Source of the DNA: Alopecurus myosuroides
Lineage: Eukaryota; Streptophyta; Magnoliopsida; Poales; Poaceae
Assembly: GCA_028641055.1 (NCBI GenBank)
Contig: CM054060.1
Location: forward strand, 316,189,344-316,253,343
Direction of reading: 5' to 3'
Length of the DNA stretch: 64,000 nucleotides
The notes beneath the pieces are model-generated. The model ran no database searches. It saw only the letters and a program-made list of their open reading frames with translations, and was not told where the DNA came from. Of the stretch, positions 38,524 to 50,279 are shown in pieces. How positions within the stretch are numbered: position 1 is the stretch's first letter; the number at the start of each line of letters is the position of its first letter. The translations under genes were made by a program, and so were the position numbers.

Positions 38524-41500
38524 TGTAACGTCCCAGTGTTTGGGAAGTTATAAGGATCTAAATATAATATGTGCATTTGCAAAGCATGCATCTAAAAGTA
38601 CGGGAAATTTTGGCGCGAAAGTTTAAACAAACCAAAGTGACCAATGTTTCACTTGACTTGATGAAATAGGACTAGATCATCTGGTCAAGAGGACAATTGG
38701 AGTGATCTTTCTAAGAAGTATCTTAAGAAAACAAATCATCTGGTTACACAAACCATAAATTGGTTCTGACCAACACTAACTCCCAACAAGTCTAACCTCA
38801 AGTCTGTAAGTGATTTGAGAGAAATCAACTAGGTATCTCGAACTCAAAGAGGGGTGAGTATCCAAAGCACAGAATTGATGATCTCACTTCTGCAAGTTAG
38901 TCATGTATAACTGTATGATCTCATCAGACCTGAAGGATGAATCTGATCGAGGTTTCGTCGATGTTTTAGTAAAGAGAGAGAGATCGAGATTAGAAGAAGG
39001 TGGAATTTTGACATGACCTCTGGGTATTATTTGAATTTGAAACATTAGTGTTTGAATTATTTGAATTATTTGAGTTTAGGACAATTTGAATTTGAGTTTG
39101 AGTTTTAATTAAATATTGAATCAAATTAAATGGATGAGTTTATATCCTAAGTTTAAATCAATTGATCTCAATTATTATATCAAATAGGAAATACTCCTTA
39201 AATATCAACAAAAATAATAAAAGAATAAACTTTATTGATAATCAAATAATAATACAAAGTTATTACATGATTCAACTAATAGAAAATTACATGTTGACAT
39301 TTACAAAATAAAATTCCTATACTAACTCTTGATTAAAAGTCTTCAATGGATATTCTTTTGTACCTGCAAAATCAATAAGAAAAACAAAGAAAAGTAAAAA
39401 GATTAGTGGGGAATTAGTACTCTCAGCTTGGCAGTGAGATGCACTGCTAATCGCATCATCGAGTCTAGGCTTAGACAAGTTAAGCATCTGTTCAGATCAG
39501 AACAATATCTCAGTGTAACTTCATGGGAAAGTATCAGGTAATACAAGTGGCAAGCCAAAAATAAGTATAGCATCAGGATAAGACCAAGTGCAAACCGAGC
39601 ACCATTCCCAGAAAATATCTCCTCATCCAGCACACAAGCACACAGCACACTCACCAGCACATCTTGGTGCTGTCAAGACCTCTGATGTGGTATAAATACC
39701 ACATCAGCCGTAAGAGAGGGGAGACCAAGATCATTTTCCCCTATTCACTGCTCGAGCTACACAGCTCCAGCAACACAGATAGAACCGCAAACCAAACCAC
39801 CCAAATCCCTATTGGGAATTGATCAACAGGTAATACATCCAGCAAGATCACAACAAGTCCAAGCTTGGAGCTGGAGGAGCAGGCCTGGATCACAACAGCA
39901 ACAAGATCACAAGCTGAGCAAGGGATATAGCTCAAGGAGAAGTAGAACAGGAAGCCAAGGTCCATCAGGAAATCACAGCCACAACAGTAACACCCAAAAG
40001 GTGATATCTACACACATCCTAATAGGGGATCTTGCTAGGTTATGCACAGATAGGGGGCTGGGATTTGTTTCCCTCAGTCTAGCATAGAATTGCTATGCTA
40101 ATATCATCACAGGGATTTAAACACAAGTATAATACATGTTCTTATCTTAAGATAATTGCCTCAGAACAACATCATGGGCCTAAGGGCAATTTCACAAGCA
40201 TTACTTTGTTCTTATCAAATATAACAACCAAACAATTCCTAGTATAGTTGCTGGGCACCAGAACCATCAAGATTGGTACCTCAAACACAACTCACCAGGT
40301 CAAATATTCCATAGAAACATGAGAGGGGCATGGTGGCACATCCTCTGAACCCTAGGGTTCAGAGTAGCACCCACCAGTTGGCATATAGGGATGCCCATAA
40401 TTAACCAACAGCACAGAGTAGCATTTAGCTCAAGCACAGTATCTGTTCTTAAATAAAGCTAGGGCCTCAGACTATTGCATCATTGGCTTGGGGCTAAGAG
40501 AACTAGTGCAAATATCTGTTCTTAAATTGTGAGTCTCAAAGAAGGAAATTATATCAGGTGTAGTGCTCTGTTCTTATCATTTGATACAAAGAATCAAAAC
40601 ATAATGGTCTTTAGCAAAGGGATTTTGAGGCAAACCAGTAGCCAGGAGCACTGTGTTATGTCACACACACACCTGGTTGCTGGGCACCAGATCCAAGGAT
40701 CTGATACCCCAGAACCAAGGACTCATGACATAAAAACAATAAGTTGGAAACAATTGTTAAGGGCATATTCTCTGAAAGATATTCAGAGTAACACCTCTCA
40801 ACAATTTAGCACACCCATAGAACATTAAGAATTCTATACAACTTAATAGGAATGGTCATCAGATAGTCAGTAACAAGAGTCCATCACTGGGAGCAAACCC
40901 AAAGGGTGGCATCCCATAAGAATAGCATAGGGAGTAAATCCCAGATAAATTTCCACTACCAGCACAAGCCCATAACCTGTAACACCTCACAGTTCCTAGC
41001 AACAGAGATAACCTAATTGCATCATAAAAATTCCTTGTTCATCACAGAACATGACATGATTTCCACATCTTTCATATCAAATAAATCATGTGGTAATTCC
41101 ATGGCTACACCAGTCAAGCACTAGATCACACAGAGCATCACAGGGAGGCACGGCATGAGCTAGCTCGATGGCTAGGCTCCAGAGCAAGGGGAGGTAGGAA
41201 TCCGTGAGAGAGAGAGAGAGGTTGGAGGGCAGAGAGAGAGGAGAGAGCAACTTACAGGTGGTCACCATCGTGGTGACCACATCCGGATGGAGAGAGGAGC
41301 ACGGCGGCGAGCCGCGGTTGCCCAGAAGACCGTCCCGGCGGCAGCGCATCGTCACCGCAACCATCCGCAACCACAGCCACCGTGGAGAAGCAGCAGCAGC
41401 AGCCCAGTCTCCAGGAGCCTCCATGAGTCTCATCGAGGAGCCAAAGTCACCGGAGTAGTGGAGGAACACCCGGGTACCGAAACCTAGGGTTAGGGTTCGA

Positions 41501-44500
41501 GGTTGCCACGGGAGCCACCTAGCCAGAAACTCAGATCGAGGAGGGAGGCGGAGTAGAGGGCAGGAAGAAGAAGCAGCGGCGCTTGGGCACGGTGGAGGAG
41601 ATGGACTGTGAGGGGCGGAAGAAATCGTCGGAGAGGGTGGAGGCGATGGAATCGCCTCTGCGTCGCCCCGCGAGGAGAGGAGAGGGGATCGGGTTGAGGG
41701 GTGGGTGCGGATGTGGCTGGTCTGGTCCGGCCCGACCAGACCAGTGGGTTTGACCCAACCCACTGGTGGGTTGGCCCACCAGTCAGCCTAAGGGCTAGTT
41801 GGTATTTTGACCATTCTTTTTAAAGAAAAATTTAAATAAAATTATATCAATGAAATAAAAATCATAAAAAAAAACTAGAGAAATGAGAATTAAACAAAAT
41901 CTTAAATAGATTCACCAATATGAATCCTCTAATACCCTAATAGTTTAAAATTAAATGATATAATACCTATTTTACCTGAAACTTATAAATTTAAAATAAA
42001 TTATGATAATATAAATAACACTACTAAATAATTGAAGAATAATGTTATCCTCAAATCTTTGTTATAAATACCAACTTATAAAACTTTAATACCTTATGCT
42101 TTTATAAATTTGCTAATTCCCTGTTTCCTGATTATTCAAGAAAAATAAGAAAAACAACATAAAACAAGTTAATATAGGAATGGAAAATAATATATTATTT
42201 AAGCCTCTAAATCCAAAATTATTCAAATCAATTTAGTACTTAATGATTAAATCTTAATCATTCAAAGTGCCTTATTGCACATCATTTAATTATACTTTTT
42301 CGATGATTAAAACCTTATCCAGAGAAATGAATATAACTTCATTTTATTATTTGAGGATTGCAATTAATAGTTTCAAAAGAGTTTAATTCATAAATGCAAT
42401 TCTTACTTAATAGAAGATGATCACTGGTTACACTTAAAACCTAGCATGTGATTTAAATGGGTACTGCAAGAAATTCCATTTTACTTAATTTCTAAACTTG
42501 CTTTTATAAGTATATTGAAAGTCTATAAATGTTTAGTATGAACCAGAGTTGGATATCACACCATTATTTTCCTTATTGGTAAAACCCACACATTTTCATA
42601 CCTATAAAACCTACCATCACAAGTCATTAGCAAGTATTGTGATGATAGAGTTAGCTATATTAGTTCATCATTTCCAATTAAAATCATTGTCATTAGCTCT
42701 ACACTTTTGGAATATAAAATCAAACATGTTTGTTACCTTTTCAATAATTGTTTACCATGTGCTATTGTCTTGTTTCCTAACCATGTTATAACACTTCTAC
42801 TTAAACCTGATAATAAGTGTTGGTTCAATAGAAGTGAAACACACTTAAGCCTAAAGGAAATAACAACAACATCACCACAAGTAATGAAACAACTCTAAGT
42901 CACCTAACAATTGTGTGAATACGTTATCGTTTCAAACGTGGCTTACACTTGTAAGCTGGGGTGTTTTCCAGGGTATTTCACGATGCATCTCATTATTATG
43001 CATGTATCATGTTGCCAGTGTTTCTGTAGTCCTTACCGGGACTATTTTGCTATCTTTCAGATGTCAGGATGTTATACGTGAACCTTGACCCCGAAGACAT
43101 GGAATTTTATGGTCATTTAAATTCCAGGCAAGTTCATCACTTGTTCATATCCTTTGCAGTACTCCATAACAAACTATTTGCAAAAACCCTATCGTATTAT
43201 CACCTACTCTCAAAAGAATGCATGATCCTATTTTTATAATAATATGACTACTTGAATGACTACCCGAGTGGTAGTGTTCTGTTTGGTGGGCGGATGGAAC
43301 CATGGTAAGATGAATAGGTCAAAGGAAGGTTCCATCTGCATGGGAACATATTACCTAGGAATTAACAACAACTGCCGTCAGGATTCTTGCGCCGTAAATT
43401 CGCGTTGACCATGGATCTTCTATGGGGGGAGTAAGTCAGCCGTGATACTTTTCTCGTTCGCATGTCAACGGGCTGCCAGAGACGTACGCTGTACTCTCGC
43501 GTAGGTAGTGCGGGACTACATGCACATGGGTGGGATCCCTTAATTCCCACGGACTCTGCGGGTCTATGATGGTCTGCCAGGGGCGCGTAGATATCCATCG
43601 TGAGGGGTGGAATCAGGCGTTCAACCTGCTGGCAGAAATGGGTGGGCATGCGTTTTGCGGAGAAGCACGGTTTGGCTTGGACCAACAACCGGGCCCCACA
43701 CCTGAGTGGGAGTGGACAGGAATGTACACCTGGTTGTGCAACATGGTCTTGGTCGTCCATGGGTAAAGTAACGCACCTCTGCAGAGTGTAAAAGGATGTG
43801 GCATGTTACCCCTTGTTCCGGGAAGGAGCTGCGAACGCCGCAGGAAAGGCAACTCCATGAAAGTTCTAATCCTGTGAAGATCTGGCGGGCATAGTCTTCA
43901 GAATTAAAAGCAACCTCTTGAAGAAAGCTTTACAAAAACCTTGCATTAGCTTATGACTCTTTTGAGTCTAAAGTTGTAGTTAGTGCATCAAAATACCCAC
44001 TATATATCATGAGCTTGCTGAGTAACGCTCGTTACTCATTCGTTCCCGTTTGACCCCCTGCTTAGAGTTGAAGCCTATGGAGTTCGTCATCGTGAAGCCA
44101 TCGTTACCTCATGAAGCTAGGTGGAGTCTTGTACTACTGAGCCAGTGAAGCATCGTCATCAACAACGCTGGTGGAAGAGAAGCTATCCAGGTGTAGGTGG
44201 AGTCCATTCTTGGATTAGCTGTTACAAGCCATAGATTAGGGCTGACATCAGCCGTAGTAGATTTAGTTCTAAGCTAGAGTTCTTCTCCAGCTTGGAGCTT
44301 CGCATTGCTTCTTCTGATGTTTCAATTTCCGGAGATCTTCTTGATTCATCAAGGAGATTCTCAAGATTTTGTAATGAAGTTTGTATCCTATAGCTTTGCT
44401 TGGACCGCTGTGTTTCTGTTGTACCACTCTGAGAGATGTAATATTCACGGATAAGTCCTTCTGTGAGTACTATGTCACAGACTTGCGCACTACACATGCA

Positions 44501-44521
44501 GTGGTGTGCTGGGTCTCCACA
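38524..44521 (+). repeat. 3' LTR (5998 bp)
   Basis: Same length and ends as the 5' LTR, offset by exactly 7840 bases. It is followed directly by the target duplication GCTTC. Confidence 0.93.
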
Positions 44522-44526
44522 GCTTC

Positions 44527-45333
44527 CTTAGTAGGGGGTAGCATTGGATGGGTTTGTTTGAGGTTAGTTGTAGTTGGTTACGATACACTATCTTATCTTC
44601 TTTCTGTTAGCCGGAAGTTCTAGCGTGTCTCTGTAGTTGGTTAGAGCAGCCCGCTGCCGCACTTTTATATCACCTATTCTTCCGTTGAACCCAAAGCATA
44701 TGTGCTTGGTGTTGACGGGTACACTTTGGTATCTTGTGCGTCTTGCTTGCCAGTACTCGTCTGTACTGACCCCTTTGGGGCTGCGTGTTCTGCAGACTAC
44801 GTTTCCGAGGATCCCCATGGTGGCTACTACGTGGAGTATGACGAGGCTGTTGACGAGTAGATAGCGGACCCGGGCAGGATCCGAGACTTTGTTGATGGGC
44901 TCCGTTTCCTTTTCATTTCTGGCCTCTTAGGCCTATTTGTATTTTGTCTGTACTCAGACACTTTGGATGCTTCCGCTGTGATGTAATGATGAATTGTTGG
45001 GACATGTGTCCTCTGCATGATTGTATTTGCTATCTCTGCTCTAATGAGAGCTATTTGCCACTTATTTCTATTTCTTTGTGTCTTAGAGATCTGTTGTGAT
45101 ATCACTTGTTAAAACGCCGTTGACGTACCATGTGTGTATGGTATGAAGTACGTTAATGGAAGTGTCCTGATTTCTATGGGATGGTTTGCGCCGACGATGA
45201 ATAGTAGAGATTGGTTGTCACACGTATACGTGTTGGCCTACTCGTAAGAGGTGCGGGTGCAGGTAGGCCCCGTAATCCAATCATCTACTGTTTAGCGGCC
45301 CGGTGAGTATCCTTTAGAAGTCCGGGTGCGACA
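44527..45333 (+). repeat. Solo LTR, right part
   Basis: About 0.8 kb that completes the LTR begun at 27190. It ends in GTGCGACA before the GTTCA duplication. No coding content. Confidence 0.8.
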
Positions 45334-45338
45334 GTTCA

Positions 45339-45601
45339 TGAGAAGAATAAAATTTAGAGTAAAATAGAGATTCAAGCTCCTTCCACTCCAAATGATGACG
45401 GTCATCTAGTAGCTCATACCACTCCCTTTATTTGCCCTTAAGTGACAAAGAGAATAGCTTCCTCTTAACTTGGTCCATTAAAATACTTGCACATTGAACA
45501 ACCCGCACAATTAATATACAAATAGTAAATAATCACTAGGATGGACAGTCCCATCTCCAAAATAGCAGTTTTTCCTAACACCTTCAACAATTTTTATAGG
45601 T
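45339..45601 (-). pseudogene. gag: Gag-like frame of the Sabrina-like element, N-terminal part
   Basis: The minus strand reads KIVEGVRKNCYFGDGTVHP, then a decayed stretch, then EWYELLDDRHHLEWKELESL and FYS, reaching the GTTCA junction at 45338. The frame resumes at 27189 as HELYLD. It is the piece of the gag frame upstream of 26221-27189, separated from it by the 18.1-kb insertion. One stop is visible just before EWYELL. At 45601 the sequence changes abruptly at a Helitron-type end. Confidence 0.75.
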
Positions 45602-45602
45602 A

Positions 45603-45632
45603 CTAGCAAACGGGCCCGTGCGTTGCTACGGC
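45603..45632 (-). mobile_element. Possible Helitron 3' terminus, minus strand
   Basis: On the minus strand the sequence CCGTAGCAACGCACGG is followed by GCCCGTTTG and CTAG, then T. This gives a short CCGT/ACGG stem and the CTAG|T end expected for a Helitron. The switch from recognisable gag to unrelated DNA occurs exactly here. The stem is only 4 bp, so support is weaker than at 12873. The body would lie to the right (45604 onward), and 45633-45795 shows nothing else. Confidence 0.35.
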
Positions 45633-45800
45633 TGAACCAGGTAGTTGATGGCATATAAATTTGACAAATTTGTCATTGTTTTGTTTTGTCAAAGTGACGC
45701 TGCTCATGTCACACTCTTTGCGCCATTGTTTGCCGGTCGCTCTATCCAACTCGCTCCGCTCCATTCAAAGTCACCTTATCCATCCCCCTTTGCGTATACA

Positions 45801-48800
45801 TATAACATCCCTGATTTTTGGAGAAACAAAAAAATCCCAAAAAATTGAAAATTTTGTTTTCATGTTAAACAAGTCACCAAAAACCAAATGATGTGCAAGA
45901 AAAAAAATAAAACAATACACATCTCAATGAAATTGGAATTTGGAACCCAAATAAACTTTCTTCCTTAAACCTTAAACCTATTCCAAATCTAGTTTTCATT
46001 ATAAAGAGAATATATTTTTTCTTATCAAACCTATTTACAAACATGTTTTCAACCCATTTTAACTATGAAAATGTTTTGAACCAGAGAATTACTATCTCTA
46101 ATAATTTCTCCATGCCTCCAAAATAATTTCATGTGAATAAAAATAATTCCATAATGTTGTTCAAATATTATATCAAGTGATAGCCAATAAAGAGTTTATA
46201 TGAATTATTGTGTTTTTGAAAACAAGTAAAAGACCTTGAAAAACAATATTTACATTTGAAACCACTTCTCTTAATTTTAGTAAACCATAATTCAAATTAA
46301 TTATTATTTTCTATTTAAAATGATTGTTTTTAGTATTACTAAGGAATTATCCCTATTTTCAAAACTCAAAATATAAATATGTTGGAATCAACACCAAATG
46401 TTTTTATTGTAAAATATATAGTTAAAAGATATGTTTTAATTTAGAAAACAGGAAATAAAAAAGAAAAGGAAACAGAACAAAAAAAAAACAGAAGAACAAA
46501 AAAATAAATCGAGCAGCCCAGCCCAACTCGGCCCTCTCTTCCCTCTCTCTCCCCGCACAGCAGCCCACGGACCCATCTCCTTGTCTACCGCACACGCGTG
46601 CGGAAAAGCAGTAGGCCAGCCCAGCTGCGCGACCTCTCCCTCTCTCTCACTAGCCTTTGGGCCCCACAAACGTCAGCGTGACGTCACGTCGTCAACACCA
46701 ACCGCATCCCACGATCCGGCCGATCGCTCGAGCCACGATCTCCACACTCCGCGCCCCCTCCTCGCCTCTGGAAGTCCTCTATTTTCCCCCTCTCTCTCAC
46801 CGCGATTCCGTGCACCCTATCCTCCCTTTTGCTCGCCGAGTACGCCTACCGGATGCCGTCCGCTTAAAATTCCGGCGAGGTGAGCCATCCACCGAGCCCG
46901 CAATCGAGTGCAAACGACTCTCTGTACTCCCTCTCTCCTTCCTAACTCCTCACGCGAATTGTTACACCCCAGGATCCACGGGAACGAGAAGACCCGAAGC
47001 TCGCCGGAGTTTCGGCGCCTCCTCCCTCCTGCCGCCGCCCTCCCCGGAAACGACGGACGCAGCCACCATGCCCAACGCACTCGTTGTGTCGCGCCGGTCC
47101 TTCTAGCCCCTCCCACGAGCCCGGAGATACACCCGAGTGCCAACGCCGTTCAACCTCCGAGCACAGCGCCGCCGCCGCACCATTCTCCGGCCACCCCATC
47201 TCCGGTGAACTCCTCACTCCCTCTCTGCCGTCCGATTTCATTTTCATGGTTGAGATTAGATCCTCGCGAAGGGGTACGCCACCGTTAGATCTATAAGTGA
47301 CGGTCCAGATTTAAAGTATTTGCACAGTCAGCACGGCCCACTCCGCACGCCACGCAAGCACCCAGTCAACATTCCGGACCAATCAGGAGTTGCCACTTGG
47401 CCTAGCCATTTTTCTCTTTCATTCCGAATAGAAATTGGTGACAGAATTACAGAATAGCCCCTGAAACTTCAAATCGTCATAACTTTTTAACCATAAGGCC
47501 AAATTTAGCAAACTTAGACTTTTTGTAATCAGAACAACATGTAGAAACTTTGGGCACTGTCCAAATTCAAATTTGACAAATTTAAATTAGTTCCAATTTA
47601 AATATGCTTGTTTAATGAATTTTGGCATAATTAAAATTCTATAAATCCAAAAATTGCAAATAAAATATTTTTGGAATCCTTAGGTTTTGTACTTTTATAC
47701 TCTCCGTCCCAAAATAATGATTGAACCAATTAAAATGGAGTTTAGAATTTATATAACCATTAGAGCATTTTGCACCTAGTTTTAATTTTGTAAATAATTT
47801 TAATTAGTTTTCTTCTGGGAAATTGTTCCACTTAGTAACCTTAGACCAGAGAAACCAGTACCAAAACCAAGTGTGACCAGAGAACCCATTCCATGTAATA
47901 ATTTCCATATAAACCATCCATAGTAATAAGCCATTATAAATTAAGTGTTGTTTGAAGGAAACCCCTTTAGGAAAATTGTGGTATGATCATTTTGATCAAA
48001 ACCAACACCCATTTCATGTTGAACTTATGGGAAGTAACTTTTGGACCAGAAACCAATAGCCAATAGCTTTTGTAAATTTACAAGCTATATTGTAAATTTC
48101 TTCAACCCTACTAACCAAAGACATGAAATGAATCATGTTGATCATGGATTTGTTTTCTAAAACCCTAAACCATATAACATCCACTTCTTTTGTATATTAA
48201 GTAAAGTGATATTCCTTGACAACCCTTAACCACCAATGGAAAACCCCATGACCAAACACTTAGTTCCTTTTTGCATATTGAATTATGTGTCAAAACCTTA
48301 TCCATGATAACACCAATCAAGTTGAATAAACTGTTATGCTTCTGTGTATATTTTGTTGTATTTGTTTGCTTGTTAGTGGATTGCTTGTTTATTGTTATTT
48401 ATTTGTATTGTTTAGATTAAACGGAGAGCAACGTTCTATTTGTAAAGAGAGTGCCTCTATACCAACTTCCACAAGGCAAGTGATGCTCATGTCCCACCTT
48501 TTATTGCATTAGAGTTTTCAGTAGTATGCATCATAGGTGATTTTATTTATTTTTATAAAGTATATGCTATGCTTAGAAATACCTAGTAGTGTGTAGGCAA
48601 CCTGAAACCTCTACTAGATACTAGTTTAGCTATGCCAGAATATTATCACAACTATTGATGATACATGTTGGGTTGTGATGTTTTGAAAATGAAAATTAAC
48701 AACCCAATGAAACACCTGGGTGGACTGAACCTTGCTTGGATTATGTTGAGTGGCTACTTAGGACCATGTTCATGGTGGTTTAACCATGGATGTGGGGGTT

Positions 48801-49849
48801 ATCACCTGAGAGTACACTTGTGGACCGCCACCCAGGATTAAAGAGATTTGTAGGTCTTCCCTGTGTAGTTAGCTTCCACTGCAGCCTTGAGGTAATATGG
48901 GCTCTGCCAAGATTAAGTAAGTTGTGGGGGTTCATCCTGTTGTATGACAGTGGGTGGTAGAATTTTAGGAGCAACGAGTCATTACTGGTATGGTTGAATC
49001 CCTCTTCCCAAAGATCTTGTCTCATTTTTCTCTCGGGGAAAATGAGTCTCAAGGTGAAAGTGCACAACCTCTGCAGAGTTTAAAAACTAAGATCTTAGCC
49101 GTGTCCCCGGTTATGGGCCAGTTGAGCAGCTAGACAGAATTGGTGCCGAAGGATCTCCTCATCTTTTCTGAATAAACTAAAATATGGTAGAAACCCTTTA
49201 TAGGGCACATGGTGGTTTAACCATGGTGCCACAACCAAACTTCATGGTGGTTTAGCCATGATGACTTTCAAACTTCATGGTGGTTTAGCCATGATGATTT
49301 GTTCACCTTTATGGTGGTTTAACCATGAAGGATTGTACAAATGATTTCTTCTGTTTTAATGGAATTGTCAAATATAGGACAAAATTGGCTTTATGCAAAT
49401 AGACCAGACTCCACCAGCCAAATATCATGTAGCTAGTATTCCTCAAAACTGCAAACATACAAGTGTCACTTGCCAGTACATTGTTTGTACTGACTTCCTC
49501 CCTCGTGGGGGCTGCATATTCCAACGTGCAGATAAATTTGAAGACGAGCGAGGATTTCGTTTACGATCTCGAGTCTATCGCCAACATGTTATGCCTGTGG
49601 CGCATGAAGATGGAGAAGGATCATTGATGATTTGTTTCCGCTGTGTTTACTTTGAAACCTTGTTAATTGGGCTAGTCCATGATGACTATGCCAATTGTAA
49701 GTTTATTTTATTTCTTATCCATTGGATCAACGTTGTAGAATGATGCTACTGCAATGAATACTACATTTTGTCATGTGTATGCTATCAGTGATCCTGGGAA
49801 TAGCAGGTTACACATGTGTGCTATCTTTATCAAAAGGTAGGGCGCTACA
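45801..49849 (+). mobile_element. Solo LTR (4.05 kb) of the TGTAAC-type family
   Basis: A 5-bp duplication ATACA flanks it (45796-45800 and 49850-49854). The start reads TATAACATCCCTG, one base from the sister starts TGTAACATCCC, and the end is GGGCGCTACA. The block ACAACCTCTGCAGAGTTTAAAA at about 49068 matches the sister LTRs. A CT-rich, GC-rich promoter-like segment lies at 46500-47290. There is no interior, primer site or coding domain. A fourfold run of TTCATGGTGGTTTAGCCATGATG-like repeats lies at 49205-49330. Confidence 0.88.
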
Positions 49850-49854
49850 ATACA

Positions 49855-50274
49855 CTTGGGAAGAGCATGTCAATTTTAGTGTATGTCTTGATTTGAAGAG
49901 CTTTTTAGAAAATGTTGCTTCAGTTTCCACCGATTTAATGGAAGTTGCAAGTCTCTCTAAACATATTATATAAGTACATAAAATATATCTTTAGTAATTC
50001 ATAATATGTTTAATGAGATCTAATAATTTTTTTGAACCTAGACTATGCTTTTAATTGATAGTCAAAAAGATTTGGACGGTTTATGAGAAAACTTGGTAAT
50101 GCCACCACGCATAAATCTAGCAATTAATGCCACCACGGCAAGCCAGCGGCAACGGCAGAGAGGAGCCACCGGAGGAGATCGAGTCGGCGGAGCGCAAGGA
50201 TTCCTTGTAGTACTCGGGCGAAGCGAATCACGGGGTCGGGTCCCCTCAATTTTTAGCTAGCTCCGCAATCTAAT
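49855..50274. other. Unassigned flank between solo LTR and Tat element
   Basis: AT-rich to about 50090, then GC-rich with a repeated AAT-GCCACCACG. It joins 45633-45795 when the solo LTR is removed. No coding domain is seen. Confidence 0.4.
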
Positions 50275-50279
50275 ATTAG

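Larger units (their letters stand above)
30684..44521 (+). mobile_element. Young 13.8-kb non-autonomous LTR retrotransposon with 6-kb LTRs
   Basis: Two LTRs of 5998 bp each start TGTAACGTCCCAGTGTTTGG and end GGGTCTCCACA. They differ at 14 positions that I could find (0.23%) and have no length difference. The duplication GCTTC flanks the element (30679-30683 and 44522-44526). The interior is only 1842 bp, with an initiator-Met-type primer site at one end and a purine tract at the other, and no intact coding frame. Very long LTRs with a short non-coding interior describe a LARD-like element that borrows enzymes. At a commonly used grass LTR rate of 1.3e-8 per site per year the age is about 0.1 million years. 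Confidence 0.93.
27190..45333 (+). mobile_element. Solo LTR (4.3 kb) interrupted by a 13.8-kb element
   Basis: The LTR starts TGTAACATCCCAAG at 27190 and ends GGTGCGACA at 45333. It is flanked by the target duplication GTTCA (27185-27189 and 45334-45338). Removing the nested element (30684-44521 plus one GCTTC) leaves about 4.3 kb with no primer site, polypurine tract or coding domain: a single LTR left after recombination between two LTRs. Proof of insertion: with one GTTCA removed, the minus-strand gag of the host element reads straight through the junction (FYSSHELYLD). Length and lack of coding fit LARD-type Triticeae LTRs; that name is inference. Confidence 0.88.

Noticed and set aside
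47698..47720. Stowaway-like end (ACTCTCCGTCCCAAAATAATGA)
   Set aside because: No inverse partner was found within the next few hundred bases, so it is at most a decayed end or chance.
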